Below are positions 43,131-54,269 of a DNA stretch of 64,000 bases, piece after piece. The notes under the pieces are model-generated. The model worked only from the letters and a program-made list of their open reading frames with translations, was not told the DNA's origin and made no database searches. The position numbers and the translations under genes were made by a program. The DNA comes from Stenotrophomonas_A sp036566925. GTDB lineage: Bacteria; Pseudomonadota; Gammaproteobacteria; Xanthomonadales; Xanthomonadaceae. Every line of letters begins with the position of its first letter. Positions within the stretch are counted from its first letter, which is position 1. The stretch lies in contig DATCVI010000145.1 in assembly GCA_036566925.1 (NCBI GenBank), positions 1 to 64,000 of the forward strand. Direction: 5' to 3'.

Positions 43131-43320
43131 AGGCGCTTTTGTTTTCCCACTTCGTTAGTTGGCGCAACGGGAGGTGGAAGGGGGAAAGCAAAAGCACAAG
43201 CCAAAGCTGAGTTTGCCGTTGCTCTTGCTCTTCACCTTCCCTCCCCGCCGGGGCGAGGCCCCAGCCGCAAGCCGCCGCACCACACCGCCAAACCAGCGCA
43301 ACTCCCAAAAAAACCCCAAC
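43131..43320. other. Non-coding stretch with purine/pyrimidine runs
   Basis: Between the palindrome and the sigma-factor stop no gene is supported. It holds a purine-rich run (GGGAGGTGGAAGGGGG) that is partly complementary to a pyrimidine run (CACCTTCCCTCCCC) downstream. It could be degraded repeat DNA. Confidence 0.4.
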
Positions 43321-44547
43321 TCAACTCATGTGCCACGACCACAACGCACACCCCAGCACAAACACATTCGACCAAAACACCGCCGGCCGCCCGAACGTGC
43401 TCTGGTAGATCCAGCTCGGACGCTGGCGACCGCTGCGCGCCATGTCGCGCGCCAGCAACGGGCGCATCACCCGCGGCAGGGTTACCAGGCATTGGTAGTT
43501 GACCACGCACATGCCCGCGGCCAGGCCGCTGAGCACCCAGCCCATGCCGGCGCCGGCCAGGCTCAGGATCAGCGTGGACATCGCACAGGCGGCGGCGGCC
43601 AGCATCATTTGCCGGATCAGGCGCCGCAGCTGTGCGCGCTCGCTTTCGTTGCCGGCGTAGCTCAGCAGGTAGAACCCGCTGGCGTAGGTCGTCGCGATGC
43701 CGACCAGCAGTGCGCCGCCGATCATGAGCCAGGCCTGTGTCGGGACCGCGCCGGCGCGCGCGAGCATGGCCGCGCCCAACGAACCCAGCGCGGTGCCGCC
43801 GGAGAGCGCCGATACGCCGAGGCCGCCGCCAATCTTCGAGGCACTGCCGGCTGTGCCGAGACCGGCGCCGAGGGTGGCGGCGGCAATCGTGGTGCCGGCT
43901 ACACCGGGCGCGACGATCATCGCTGCGGAAACCACGGCGGCGGCGAAGGCCGCGCCTGGCGCGCTGTCGCGGGCGAACTGGCCGAAGCGCGCCAGCATCT
44001 GTTCGCGGACCAGGGCGCGTGCACGCGACAGGCGCTTGCGCACGGCGGCGTCGCTGAGGCCGAGCAACTGCGCCACTTGCTGCGAACGCTGGCCCTCGCG
44101 GTAGTACAGCAGCAAGGTCTCGCGGCTTTCCGCCGGCAGCGCCGAGATGAGTTCCTCGGCGGCGATCTCTTCCTCGACGCGTTGCCATTGCTCGGCCGGC
44201 GACAGACCTGGGTCGGCGGCCATGCCGATCGCGATCTCCGCCGCTTCACCGGACAGCGGCCGATGGCGCTGCGCGCGCAGCCAGTCGCGGGCGAGATTAC
44301 GGGTGATCTGCCGCAGCCAGGGCAGGAAGCTGGTGGGATTGTTGAGGCGGGCGAGTTGCTGCCAGGCGCGCAGGAACGCCTCCTGGGCGATGTCCTCGCT
44401 GGCGCCGACATCGCGGGTGATGGCCAGGGCGATAGCGGTGACGGTGTTCTGGCAGGCCTGCACGATGCGGCCATAGGCCTGCTGGCAACCGGCCGCGGCG
44501 GTGGGCAGTTCGCGCTGCAACATCTGGTCCAGGGCTTCGGCGGGCAT
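43321..44547 (-). CDS. ECF sigma factor fused to a C-terminal membrane domain
   Basis: A 408-aa protein. Residues about 1-185 are an ECF sigma factor: region 2 with DIAQEAFLRAWQQLARLN and FLPWLRQITRNLARDWLR, region 4 with LLLYYREGQRSQQVAQLLGL and AAVRKRLSRARALVREQML. After about 190 a Gly/Ala-rich stretch (PGVAGTTIAAATLGAGLGTA) leads into three to four hydrophobic helices (QAWLMIGGALLVGIATTYA; LAAAACAMSTLILSLAGAGM; SNVFVLGCALWSW). No separate anti-sigma gene is adjacent. The membrane part may tether the sigma domain or act as a built-in anti-sigma. Last gene of the minus-strand group 43321-46919. Confidence 0.85.
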   Translation of the reverse strand: MPAEALDQMLQRELPTAAAGCQQAYGRIVQACQNTVTAIALAITRDVGASEDIAQEAFLRAWQQLARLNNPTSFLPWLRQITRNLARDWLRAQRHRPLSGEAAEIAIGMAADPGLSPAEQWQRVEEEIAAEELISALPAESRETLLLYYREGQRSQQVAQLLGLSDAAVRKRLSRARALVREQMLARFGQFARDSAPGAAFAAAVVSAAMIVAPGVAGTTIAAATLGAGLGTAGSASKIGGGLGVSALSGGTALGSLGAAMLARAGAVPTQAWLMIGGALLVGIATTYASGFYLLSYAGNESERAQLRRLIRQMMLAAAACAMSTLILSLAGAGMGWVLSGLAAGMCVVNYQCLVTLPRVMRPLLARDMARSGRQRPSWIYQSTFGRPAVFWSNVFVLGCALWSWHMS

Positions 44548-44624
44548 GGCGGGCTCCGTGCGGGTTCCTCACCATGACGCAGCCCCGTCGCGAATGTGAC
44601 CGGGCGGCTATCGCGCCGCAGGCC

Positions 44625-45152
44625 TCATTGCGCCGGCTGGATGCGCACGCGCGAGGGGTCGTCCTGGGAAGGGTCGTCTTGTGGAGTCTTGGCGGGCACG
44701 GCCGGCGCCGGTTTGGCGGGCGCCGCTGCCGGGACCACGGGCGGCGCAGGAGGGGCAGCGTGCCGCCTCATCGAAATCATGATGAACATGGCGACCACGC
44801 CGATCACCACCAGCAGGCCGATGCGGATGCGCCAGGCCCAGTTGCGCGTGCCCGCCTGCGATTCGGAGGTCTCGGCGAAGGCGTACTGCGCGAACGGCAG
44901 GTCGCGGCGGGTGGTATCGAGCAGGCGCGCCTCGCGCAACAGTTCGCGCGCGCGCGGTTGGTCGTCTGCGCGCACTACCCACACGGTGGGATGCAGTTGC
45001 GAGCTGCCTTGTTCGAGGTAGCTGAACTGGCCGCTGCGCCTGCTGCGATAGGAGCGGCCGTTGGTCAGGCGCACGTCGATGCCGGCCTCGCGCAGCAGCT
45101 TGGCCACGCCCTCGGCGGTTTCCACGCGTTGGCTGCTGAATACCTTGCGCAT
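44625..45152 (-). CDS. DUF2007-like membrane protein (pathogenicity-like)
   Basis: A 175-aa protein. The N-terminal DUF2007-like domain (about 1-75) reads MRKVFSSQRVETAEGVAKLL and VWVVRADDQPRARELLREA. It is followed by one membrane helix (WRIRIGLLVVIGVVAMFIMI) and a Pro/Ala-rich tail with a repeated DDPSQDDPS acidic end. Known only as putative signal-transducing or pathogenicity-like protein in xanthomonads. It starts one base after the tesB stop, so the two are co-transcribed. Confidence 0.75.
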   Translation of the reverse strand: MRKVFSSQRVETAEGVAKLLREAGIDVRLTNGRSYRSRRSGQFSYLEQGSSQLHPTVWVVRADDQPRARELLREARLLDTTRRDLPFAQYAFAETSESQAGTRNWAWRIRIGLLVVIGVVAMFIMISMRRHAAPPAPPVVPAAAPAKPAPAVPAKTPQDDPSQDDPSRVRIQPAQ

Positions 45153-45153
45153 G

Positions 45154-46065
45154 TCAGTCCTTCGCCGGCACGGCGTGGCTGTCGCCGTCGCGGGCGACGC
45201 GGATCAGGCCTTCCTGCGAGGTGCTGGCCACCAGCACGCCGTCGCGGGTGAAGAACTGGCCACGGGCCAACCCGCGCGAACCTTGCGCGGTCGGGCTGTC
45301 GAGCGAATACAGCAGCCAGTCGTCGGTGCGGAACGGGCGATGGAACCACAGCACGTGGTCGAGCGAGGCCATCTGCACGCCGGGGGTGTAGTAGCTGATG
45401 CCGTGCGGAAAAGTCGAAGTGCCCAGCAACTGGAAGTCCGAGGCGTAGGCCAGCAAAGCGCGATGCAGGCCCTGGTCATCGCCGATCGGGTCGCTCAGGC
45501 GCAGCCACATCTGCTGGAACGGCGGTCGCTTGGGCGGGTTGAGCTCGTCGCGCGGGTAGACGTGGCGAAATTCGAACGGGCCGCCGCGGGTCAGCCAGCG
45601 CTGCACCTTCACCGGCAGCTTGGCCAGCACTTCCGGCGCCAGCGGCGCGGTCGGTGCGATGTCCTCCGGCTGCGGCACTTCCGGCATGCGCGCTTGGTGT
45701 TCGGCGCCGTCTTCGTGCTCCTGGAACGAGGCCGCGCAGAAGAAGATCACCTTGCCGTGCTGGATCGCGGTGACCCGGCGCACGGAAAAGCTGCCGCCGT
45801 CGCGAGTGCGGTCTACGTCGTAGACGATGGGGTGTTCTATATCGCCGGCGCGCAGGAAATAGGCGTGCAGCGAGTGCGCCTGGCGACCGTTCTCGACCGT
45901 CGCCTGGGCCGCGGCCAGCGCCTGGCCGAGGACCTGGCCGCCGAACACGTACTTGGTGCCGATGTCACGGCTCTGGCCGCGGAACAGGTTGTCCTCCAGC
46001 CGCTCCAGCGAGAGCAGGCTGATCAGTTCGGAGACGACGGGTTCTGCGGCTGTGGCTGCGGACAA
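45154..46065 (-). CDS. tesB: Acyl-CoA thioesterase II TesB
   Basis: A 303-aa double-hotdog thioesterase. The N-terminal half has DIGTKYVFGGQVLGQALAAA and HSLHAYFLRAGDIEHPIVYD. The C-terminal half has LLAYASDFQLLGTS (catalytic Asp) and VQMASLDHVLWFHRPF, then QGSRGLARGQFFTRDG with the Thr/Gln region. It hydrolyses medium and long acyl-CoAs. It precedes the DUF2007-like gene and has its own TATAAT box at 46094-46099. Confidence 0.95.
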   Translation of the reverse strand: MSAATAAEPVVSELISLLSLERLEDNLFRGQSRDIGTKYVFGGQVLGQALAAAQATVENGRQAHSLHAYFLRAGDIEHPIVYDVDRTRDGGSFSVRRVTAIQHGKVIFFCAASFQEHEDGAEHQARMPEVPQPEDIAPTAPLAPEVLAKLPVKVQRWLTRGGPFEFRHVYPRDELNPPKRPPFQQMWLRLSDPIGDDQGLHRALLAYASDFQLLGTSTFPHGISYYTPGVQMASLDHVLWFHRPFRTDDWLLYSLDSPTAQGSRGLARGQFFTRDGVLVASTSQEGLIRVARDGDSHAVPAKD

Positions 46066-46093
46066 GGGAGCGACCTGCGGTAGACAGGGCGCG

Positions 46094-46099
46094 ATTATA
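46094..46099 (-). promoter_or_regulatory. -10 box TATAAT upstream of tesB
   Basis: A perfect TATAAT on the minus strand, 28 bases before the tesB ATG. No clear -35 at 16-18 bases. Confidence 0.55.
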
Positions 46100-46142
46100 G
46101 CGGGCGGACCGAAGCATCCCGGCCTGGCCCCGCCCGCCGCCC

Positions 46143-46919
46143 TCAGGCGGGTTTTCGCAAGCGCGCGGCCAGGGCCTGCAGCGCGGCTTGCGCGTCCTCG
46201 GCGTACCAGGCTTCGATGAAGCGATCCAGGCGGATCAGCTCCGGCGCCAGCGCCTCGCGCAGGTCGGCGCGGGCGACATCGCGGGTATGCAGCATCGGTT
46301 GCCGCGGCAGCCGTAGGAGCTCCTGCAGCCAGGCGATCGCGCGGGCCACGACCAGCTCGCCGTCCACCAGTTCATCGACCAGCCCAATCTGCACCGCCTG
46401 CTCGGCCGGGACCATTTCCCCGGCGACCAGCAGGCGCTCGGCCCGGTGCGCGCCGACCACGCGGCGCAGCAGGCGCTGGATGCCCTCGGGCGCGGCCAGG
46501 CCGACCTGGACCTCGTTCAGGCCGATCGCATAGGGGCGCGCGGGGTCGATGCTGCGCGCCATGATCCGGTAGTCACAGCACAAGGCCAGCACGCAGCCGC
46601 CAGCCGGGGAATGGCCGGTGAGGGCGGCGACTACCGGGATGCGCGTCTCGGCCAGGGTCTTGGCGGCGCCGAAGAACGCCTGCCAGCTGTCGAGCAGCTT
46701 GCCGCGGTCGGCGCCATGCGAGAGCAGGTAGGGCACGTCCATGCCGCCGGAGAAGATGTGCGGCGCACCGGACAGAACGATGGCGTGGACGTCGTCGGCC
46801 TGGGCCTGGTTGATCGCGGCGATCAGCTCGCGGCACAGCGCGGTGTCCAATGCGTTGGCCGGGGGGCGGGCCAGGCGGATCTCGCGGATATCGCCGTGGT
46901 CTAGGAGGTCGATGCTCAT
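46143..46919 (-). CDS. Enoyl-CoA hydratase/isomerase (crotonase) family protein
   Basis: A 258-aa crotonase. Oxyanion-hole segments are HAIVLSGAPHIFSGGMDVPY and VVAALTGHSPAGGCVLALCCDYR; the second active-site region is GLNEVQVGLAAPEGIQRLL. In the hydratase numbering the usual catalytic Glu near NEV is kept (Glu in GLNEV), whereas the second position is occupied by APEG. Reaction may be hydration or isomerisation of a CoA thioester; substrate unknown. It is upstream of tesB but separated by 77 bp with a promoter. Confidence 0.88.
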   Translation of the reverse strand: MSIDLLDHGDIREIRLARPPANALDTALCRELIAAINQAQADDVHAIVLSGAPHIFSGGMDVPYLLSHGADRGKLLDSWQAFFGAAKTLAETRIPVVAALTGHSPAGGCVLALCCDYRIMARSIDPARPYAIGLNEVQVGLAAPEGIQRLLRRVVGAHRAERLLVAGEMVPAEQAVQIGLVDELVDGELVVARAIAWLQELLRLPRQPMLHTRDVARADLREALAPELIRLDRFIEAWYAEDAQAALQALAARLRKPA

Positions 46920-46944
46920 TTACGGGCTCCGGGAGGCTGTGGCT

Positions 46945-47448
46945 ATGATAGACGCCATGCGCATCCTCGACCGTTCCCTGCTGTGTGCCGCGCTCGCCCT
47001 CACGGTGATCGCGCCTGTTCTGGCTGCCGGCAACAAGCCGGCCGCACCGAACGCCAAGGCCGCCGCGCCGGGGCGCTGTCTGCCGCAATGGCAGGGCGGC
47101 TGGGTACGCCTGGCGCCGAGCGCGAGCATGCCGATGGCGGCCGGCTTCGGCCAATTCGACAACGCCTGCCCACAGGCGCTGGCGGTGGTCGCGGCGAGCA
47201 GCCCGGCATTCGGCGATGTGTCGTTGCACGAGTCCTTCCAGGCCGACGGCGTCAACCGGATGCGCGAGGTCGCGCGGCTGCCGCTCCCTGCCGCTGGCAA
47301 GGTCACGCTGGCACCGGGCGGGCTGCATTTGATGCTGATGGAACCGAAGCAGGCGCTGGCCGAAGGCGGCAGCGTGCCGGTGAGGTTCACATTGGAAGAC
47401 GGCCGCACCGTCGAAGCGACGCTACAGGTGCGCAAGACCGCACCGTGA
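46945..47448 (+). CDS. PCuAC-type periplasmic copper chaperone
   Basis: A 167-aa protein from ATG 46945 (GGGAGG eight bases upstream); ATG 46957 (MRILDRSL) is the alternative. Signal peptide LCAALALTVIAPVLAAG. The copper site fits H-x10-M-x21-H-x-M exactly: His of LHESF, Met of NRM, then HLM in GGLHLMLMEPK. The domain delivers Cu(I) to the CuA site of cytochrome oxidase. A Gly/Pro/Cys-containing N-terminal extension (PGRCLPQWQGGWVRL) precedes it. It stands alone, divergent from the crotonase gene. Confidence 0.9.
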   Translation: MIDAMRILDRSLLCAALALTVIAPVLAAGNKPAAPNAKAAAPGRCLPQWQGGWVRLAPSASMPMAAGFGQFDNACPQALAVVAASSPAFGDVSLHESFQADGVNRMREVARLPLPAAGKVTLAPGGLHLMLMEPKQALAEGGSVPVRFTLEDGRTVEATLQVRKTAP

Positions 47449-47500
47449 GCGGCAGAGGTCGCAGGTGCGCGGTGCTGGGCGCGGCTGGGGCAGGGGGCGC

Positions 47501-47662
47501 TTATGCGCCCGTGCCGCCGGAACCGCTGCTGTTGGTGCCTGAGTTGTCGTTCGCGTCCGGGGTGCCGGCATCGCGCTTCTTCTTCGCCAGTTTTTCGTCC
47601 TGCTTCTTCTTCTTGGCGATTTCGCGTTGGCGCTTTTCGAAAGAGTAGTTGGGTTTGATCAA
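47501..47662 (-). CDS. Small conserved Lys-rich protein with TTG start
   Basis: A 53-aa frame starting at TTG (47662-47660): fMet-IKPNYSFEKRQREIAKKKK, then QDEKLAKKKRDAG and a Ser/Gly-rich tail, ending TAA at 47501. I recognise the IKPNYSFEKRQRE start as a small conserved family of xanthomonads and betaproteobacteria, where it normally begins with Met-Ile. TGGAG nine to ten bases upstream supports the start. Function unknown; its charge suggests binding to RNA or ribosomes, which is only a guess. Confidence 0.78.
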   Translation of the reverse strand: MIKPNYSFEKRQREIAKKKKQDEKLAKKKRDAGTPDANDNSGTNSSGSGGTGA

Positions 47663-47719
47663 GGGGGATGGCTCCAGGTCAGGGAAGGGGGGATGCGTGC
47701 AGCGTAAGCGGCTGCGGGT

Positions 47720-48379
47720 TCATGCCGCGACACGGCGGTAGTGCAACAGGCGGCCGCGATATGGCGGCACATCCTGGTCGTCCATGGGGCAGCGCTCCTC
47801 GTCGACCGAGAAGCCGGACATCGACAACAGGCGGCTGAAGCGCGCGCTGTTGCCACGGCCCGGGTCGGTCACCACGACTTCGGCGTCGGGCAGCGCATGG
47901 CGTTCGATGACGCCGGCGAGCAGCGAGGCGTTGTCGCTTTCGTAGAGTACGTCGCTGGCGATGATCAGGTCGAACCTGCCGAGCGTGGCCAGTGCCACGT
48001 CCCAGCGCAGCTGGCGATAGTGGACCGCCGGCAGGGCGTTCAGCGCGGCGTTGTAGGCCAGGAACGGTTCGGCCAGCGGGTGGATGTCCGAGGCCACGAT
48101 GTCGGCGCCGCGGCGCTGCAACACCAGGCTGGCCAGGCCGATGCCGCAGCCCAGCTCAAGTACGCGCTTGCCTTCGATATCGAAGCGCTGCATGGCCTGC
48201 GCCAGCAACCGGCCGGCGGGCCACAGCTGGCCGAACAGACACCACTGCGCCGAAGAAATGCCCAGCCGCGCGCCGTGGCCATCGGGATCGGAAAACTGCT
48301 GCTTGTCGGTCAGTACGCGCAGTTGGTAGGTGTGTCCCGCGATGGGGACCAGTTGCTTGCGGGTCGCATAGCCAGGCAT
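47720..48379 (-). CDS. Class I SAM-dependent methyltransferase (Methyltransf_16 type)
   Basis: A 219-aa protein from ATG 48379 (GGAG eight bases upstream). It starts MPGYATRKQLVPIAGHTYQL. SAM motif I is VLELGCGIGLASLVLQRRG, motif II is ADIVASDIHPLAE, and IIASDVLYESDN carries the family-16 D-x-x-Y. Homologues methylate lysine residues of proteins (for example ETF-beta or ribosomal proteins). The frame stays open upstream to 48640, but that part is arginine/proline-rich and unlikely to be translated. Confidence 0.85.
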   Translation of the reverse strand: MPGYATRKQLVPIAGHTYQLRVLTDKQQFSDPDGHGARLGISSAQWCLFGQLWPAGRLLAQAMQRFDIEGKRVLELGCGIGLASLVLQRRGADIVASDIHPLAEPFLAYNAALNALPAVHYRQLRWDVALATLGRFDLIIASDVLYESDNASLLAGVIERHALPDAEVVVTDPGRGNSARFSRLLSMSGFSVDEERCPMDDQDVPPYRGRLLHYRRVAA

Positions 48380-48573
48380 CGATTCGCTCCGGGAAGCATC
48401 GTCCGCTGCTGCCAGGACGAGATCACGCGTAGAGGGGGCGAAGCGAAAGGCCGGCGGGCCGAGCGGGACGCGGGAAACAGGCCAGGCCTGCGCCTGCATC
48501 CTACAGCATGGCCTCGCAGGCCGCTGGCGACGGGCCGTCGGCCTGCCGCCGCTGCGTGGCGCGCGCGGGCAAT

Positions 48574-48983
48574 TCAGCTCGACGCGCTGCGAATCGGTTC
48601 GGGCAGCGCTGCGCTCTTGCCGGTCTGCGTGTCCATCCACACCACCACGACGTTACCGTCCGAGTACAGGACGCCATCGTCCTTCGCATCGACGATGCGG
48701 TGGCCGATGGTGACGCTGCTGTTGCCCAGGCGCTCGACGAACAGTTCGACCACGATGTCGTTGGGCCACACGATGGGGCGGCGGTAATTGACATTGGTGG
48801 CGGCCACCACCGGGGCGATACGATCGCTCATCGACACGCCCGGCACGCCGAGCATCCAGCGCACGCGTGCTTCTTCCAGATAGGAAATGTACTTGGCGTT
48901 GTTGACGTGGCCCATGCTGTCCATGTCACGCCAGCGCACGCTGATCGGGACACGGGCGAGGATCTTGTGCGAAGCGTCGCTCA

Positions 48984-48987
<4 letters not shown>
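48574..48987 (-). CDS. Acyl-CoA thioesterase, 4HBT hotdog family
   Basis: A 137-aa hotdog protein. MSDASHKILARVPISVRW leads to the catalytic DMDSMGHVNNAKYISYLEEA, the 4-hydroxybenzoyl-CoA thioesterase (YbgC/FadM-like) signature with Asp. It ends in a short tail. The ATGATG start overlaps the TGA of uvrA (ATGA), so it is coupled to uvrA. Substrate unknown. Confidence 0.9.
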
Positions 48988-52004
<3,017 letters not shown>

Positions 52005-52114
52005 CGGGTGCCTTGGTTGCCTTCGAGCGGGGGAGGTTGGCCCGGGCAGGCCAATAGGGAAGCGTATCGACTGGGGCAGGTGGGGGCAAATCGCCAGGGC
52101 AGTATTGCCACGCC

Positions 52115-52133
52115 TGTCTCAGGAGCTGAGACA
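52115..52133. promoter_or_regulatory. 19-bp palindrome between uvrA and rplU
   Basis: TGTCTCAG-GAG-CTGAGACA is a perfect 8-bp inverted repeat in the 299-bp gap between the divergent uvrA and rplU genes, about 110 bp from uvrA. It could be a regulator site or a small hairpin. No gene is seen in 52005-52210. Confidence 0.45.
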
Positions 52134-52210
52134 TGGGGGCGGGGGCGGGCAAAGCCAAAGGAGCCCGTTCAGCCGCGTGAATGGCCCTTTGTAGGAGGGC
52201 CTGGGAGAGT

Positions 52211-52240
52211 TTGACCCGAAACCAGGCCGCGGGCTATCAT
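52211..52240 (+). promoter_or_regulatory. Sigma-70 promoter of rplU-rpmA
   Basis: TTGACC (52211-52216), an 18-bp spacer and TATCAT (52235-52240). The transcript would start near 52247 and have a leader of about 57 nt before rplU. Confidence 0.72.
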
Positions 52241-52303
52241 TGCCGGTCTGTCCGTCCGAAGAGGCGGCAGATACTCTCAGAATAACTACAGAAGAGACGT
52301 CAC

Positions 52304-52612
52304 ATGTACGCAGTACTGGTCACCGGCGGTAAGCAATACCGCGTCGCGCAGGGCGAAACGCTCCGCGTGGAAAAGCTCGAGGTCGAAGCCGGCAACGAGA
52401 TCAAGTTCGACAACATCCTGATGCTGGGCGACAGCGACGGCATCAAGATCGGCGATGCGCTCAAGGGCGCGTCGGTCACCGCGAAGGTCGTGGCCCATGG
52501 CCGCGCCGACAAGGTGCGCATCATCAAGTTCCGTCGCCGCAAGCACCACATGAAGCGTCAGGGACATCGTCAGTACTACACCGAAATCGAAATCACCGGC
52601 ATTGCCGGCTAA
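52304..52612 (+). CDS. rplU: 50S ribosomal protein L21
   Basis: A 102-aa protein, MYAVLVTGGKQYRVAQGETL at the start, with the L21 signature HAFKIIKFRRRKHHxxRQGH-like segment (KFRRRKHHMKRQGHRQYY). The start is ATG 52304. First gene of rplU-rpmA. Confidence 0.97.
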   Translation: MYAVLVTGGKQYRVAQGETLRVEKLEVEAGNEIKFDNILMLGDSDGIKIGDALKGASVTAKVVAHGRADKVRIIKFRRRKHHMKRQGHRQYYTEIEITGIAG

Positions 52613-52630
52613 GCCAAAGGAGAATCCGTC

Positions 52631-52888
52631 ATGGCACATAAAAAGGGCGTAGGCTCCTCGCGCAACGGTCGCGATTCCAACCCGAAGTACCTGGGCGTCA
52701 AGATCTATGGTGGCCAGGCCATCGACGCCGGCAACATCATCGTGCGTCAGCGCGGCACCCAGTTCCACCCGGGCGCCGGCGTCGGCCTCGGCCGCGACCA
52801 CACGCTGTTCGCGCTGGTTGATGGCACGGTCGAGTTCTCGACCAAGGGTGCCAAGAAGCGTCGCACCGTCAGCGTCGTCCAGGCCTGA
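52631..52888 (+). CDS. rpmA: 50S ribosomal protein L27
   Basis: An 85-aa basic protein, MAHKKGVGSSRNGRDSNPKY at the start. The N-terminal tail reaches the peptidyl-transferase centre; no extra cleavable leader precedes it. RBS is AAGGAG. It follows rplU by 18 bp and is closed by a terminator. Confidence 0.97.
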   Translation: MAHKKGVGSSRNGRDSNPKYLGVKIYGGQAIDAGNIIVRQRGTQFHPGAGVGLGRDHTLFALVDGTVEFSTKGAKKRRTVSVVQA

Positions 52889-52900
52889 TCCGGACGCAAT

Positions 52901-52955
52901 GGCGCCCCTCGGGGCGCCGCTGACACCAAGCCCCGCTTCGGCGGGGCTTTTGTTT
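52901..52955 (+). terminator. Tandem hairpins and terminator after rpmA
   Basis: GGCGCCCC-TC-GGGGCGCC (52901-52918) is followed by AAGCCCCGC-TTCG-GCGGGGCTT (52928-52949), which runs into TTTGTTT. The second is a standard terminator with UUCG loop. Confidence 0.9.
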
Positions 52956-53059
52956 CCCGGCGGCTGAAAGCGCTGCCGGATGGGCGAGGCTCCCGCCTTC
53001 GCGCTTTTCTTGCCGCTAGACTTGGTCGCGGCCGTTTTCCTCATTCGAAACCCATTGCC

Positions 53060-54115
53060 ATGAAACTCGTAGACGAAGCAGAAATCCAGGTGATCGCTGG
53101 CAACGGCGGCAATGGCTGCGTCGGTTTCCGGCGCGAGAAGTTCATCCCGCTCGGCGGGCCGGACGGCGGCGACGGCGGCAACGGCGGCAGCGTCTGGCTG
53201 CAGGCCGACGAGAACCTCAACACGCTGGTCGATTTCCGCCACGAGCGCAGCTTCAAGGCGCAGCGCGGCGAGAACGGCATGGGCCGGCAGATGTACGGCA
53301 AGGCCGGCGAGGACCGCATCATCACCGTGCCGGTCGGCACCGTGGTGATGAACGTTGATACCGACGAAGTCATCGGCGACATGACCCGGCATGGCGACCG
53401 CCTGCTGGTGGCCAAGGGCGGCAAGGGTGGCCTTGGCAACATGCATTTCAAGAGCTCGACCAACCGCGCACCGCGCCAGGCCCTGCCGGGCGAGGCCGGG
53501 GAAGAGCGCCTGCTCAAGCTCGAACTCAAGCTGCTGGCCGATGTCGGCCTGCTCGGCTTCCCCAACGCCGGCAAGAGCACGTTCATCCGTGCGGTCTCGG
53601 CGGCGACGCCGAAGGTGGCCGATTATCCGTTCACCACGCTCTACCCGAACCTCGGCGTGGTCAGCGTGGAGGCGCACCGCAGCTTTGTCATCGCCGATAT
53701 CCCCGGCTTGATCGAGGGCGCGGCCGATGGCGCCGGCCTCGGCGCGCAATTCCTGCGCCATTTGCAGCGCACCCGCCTGTTGCTGCACCTGGTGGACATT
53801 TCGCCGATGGAGGGCGGGGTGGAAGGGGTTTCGCCGGCCGAGCAGGTGCGCCTGCTGGAGCACGAACTGGTCAAGCACGACCCCGAGCTGTTGGCCAAGC
53901 CGCGCTGGCTGGTGCTCAACAAGGCCGACCTGATGTTCGAAGACGAGGCTCGGGTAGCCGCCGAACAGGTGGTGACCGAGTTGGGCTGGACCGGGCCGTG
54001 GTACCTGGTATCGGCGCTGGGCCGCGAAGGCACCTGGCCGATCATGAAGGACATCATGGCGTTCTTCGACCAGCAGCGGGCCGCGGCGCTCGAGCAGGAA
54101 GCCAATGCGCCCTGA
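53060..54115 (+). CDS. obgE: GTPase Obg
   Basis: A 351-aa Obg GTPase, involved in late 50S ribosome assembly and stress control. The glycine-rich Obg fold (about 1-158) reads MKLVDEAEIQVIAGNGGNGC, GGDGGNGGSVWL and GGKGGLGNMHFKSSTNRAPR. The G domain follows: G1 FPNAGKST, G3 DIPGLIEGAADGAGLG, G4 LNKADLM, G5 VSALGREGT. A C-terminal short tail is acidic. Usual neighbour of rplU-rpmA; a terminator separates them. Confidence 0.97.
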   Translation: MKLVDEAEIQVIAGNGGNGCVGFRREKFIPLGGPDGGDGGNGGSVWLQADENLNTLVDFRHERSFKAQRGENGMGRQMYGKAGEDRIITVPVGTVVMNVDTDEVIGDMTRHGDRLLVAKGGKGGLGNMHFKSSTNRAPRQALPGEAGEERLLKLELKLLADVGLLGFPNAGKSTFIRAVSAATPKVADYPFTTLYPNLGVVSVEAHRSFVIADIPGLIEGAADGAGLGAQFLRHLQRTRLLLHLVDISPMEGGVEGVSPAEQVRLLEHELVKHDPELLAKPRWLVLNKADLMFEDEARVAAEQVVTELGWTGPWYLVSALGREGTWPIMKDIMAFFDQQRAAALEQEANAP

Positions 54116-54143
54116 GTGCCTGGAAGGCGTGTGCCCTCCAGCA

Positions 54144-54169
54144 AAAACACCGGCCAAGGCCGGTGTTTT
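54144..54169 (+). terminator. Terminator of obgE
   Basis: AAAACACCGGCC-AA-GGCCGGTGTTTT (12-bp perfect stem) then G-TCT. The A and T runs on both sides make it usable in both directions. Confidence 0.85.
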
Positions 54170-54203
54170 GTCTAGAACTGCCCCTGCAAGAAGCGCTCAT
54201 GCA

Positions 54204-54229
54204 AAAAGCCCGGCCATGGCCGGGCTTTT
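54204..54229 (-). terminator. Terminator of rpsT
   Basis: AAAAGCCCGGCCA/TGGCCGGGCTTTT is a perfect 26-bp palindrome, 40 bp from the rpsT stop. On the minus strand it ends in a T tract. With the preceding terminator it isolates the convergent obgE and rpsT genes. Confidence 0.85.
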
Positions 54230-54269
54230 GCACATCGCCGGGAGCAGTGCCCCCGGAGCGACTGCCGGA

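Noticed and set aside
42914..43320. Possible CRISPR-like or tandem repeat because of repeated pyrimidine and purine runs
   Set aside because: There are no regularly spaced direct repeats; the structure is one palindrome followed by low-complexity DNA.
52005..52110. LexA (SOS) box upstream of uvrA
   Set aside because: No TTAGN6TACTAA-like or CTGT-N8-ACAG site was found; the palindrome at 52115 has a different sequence.
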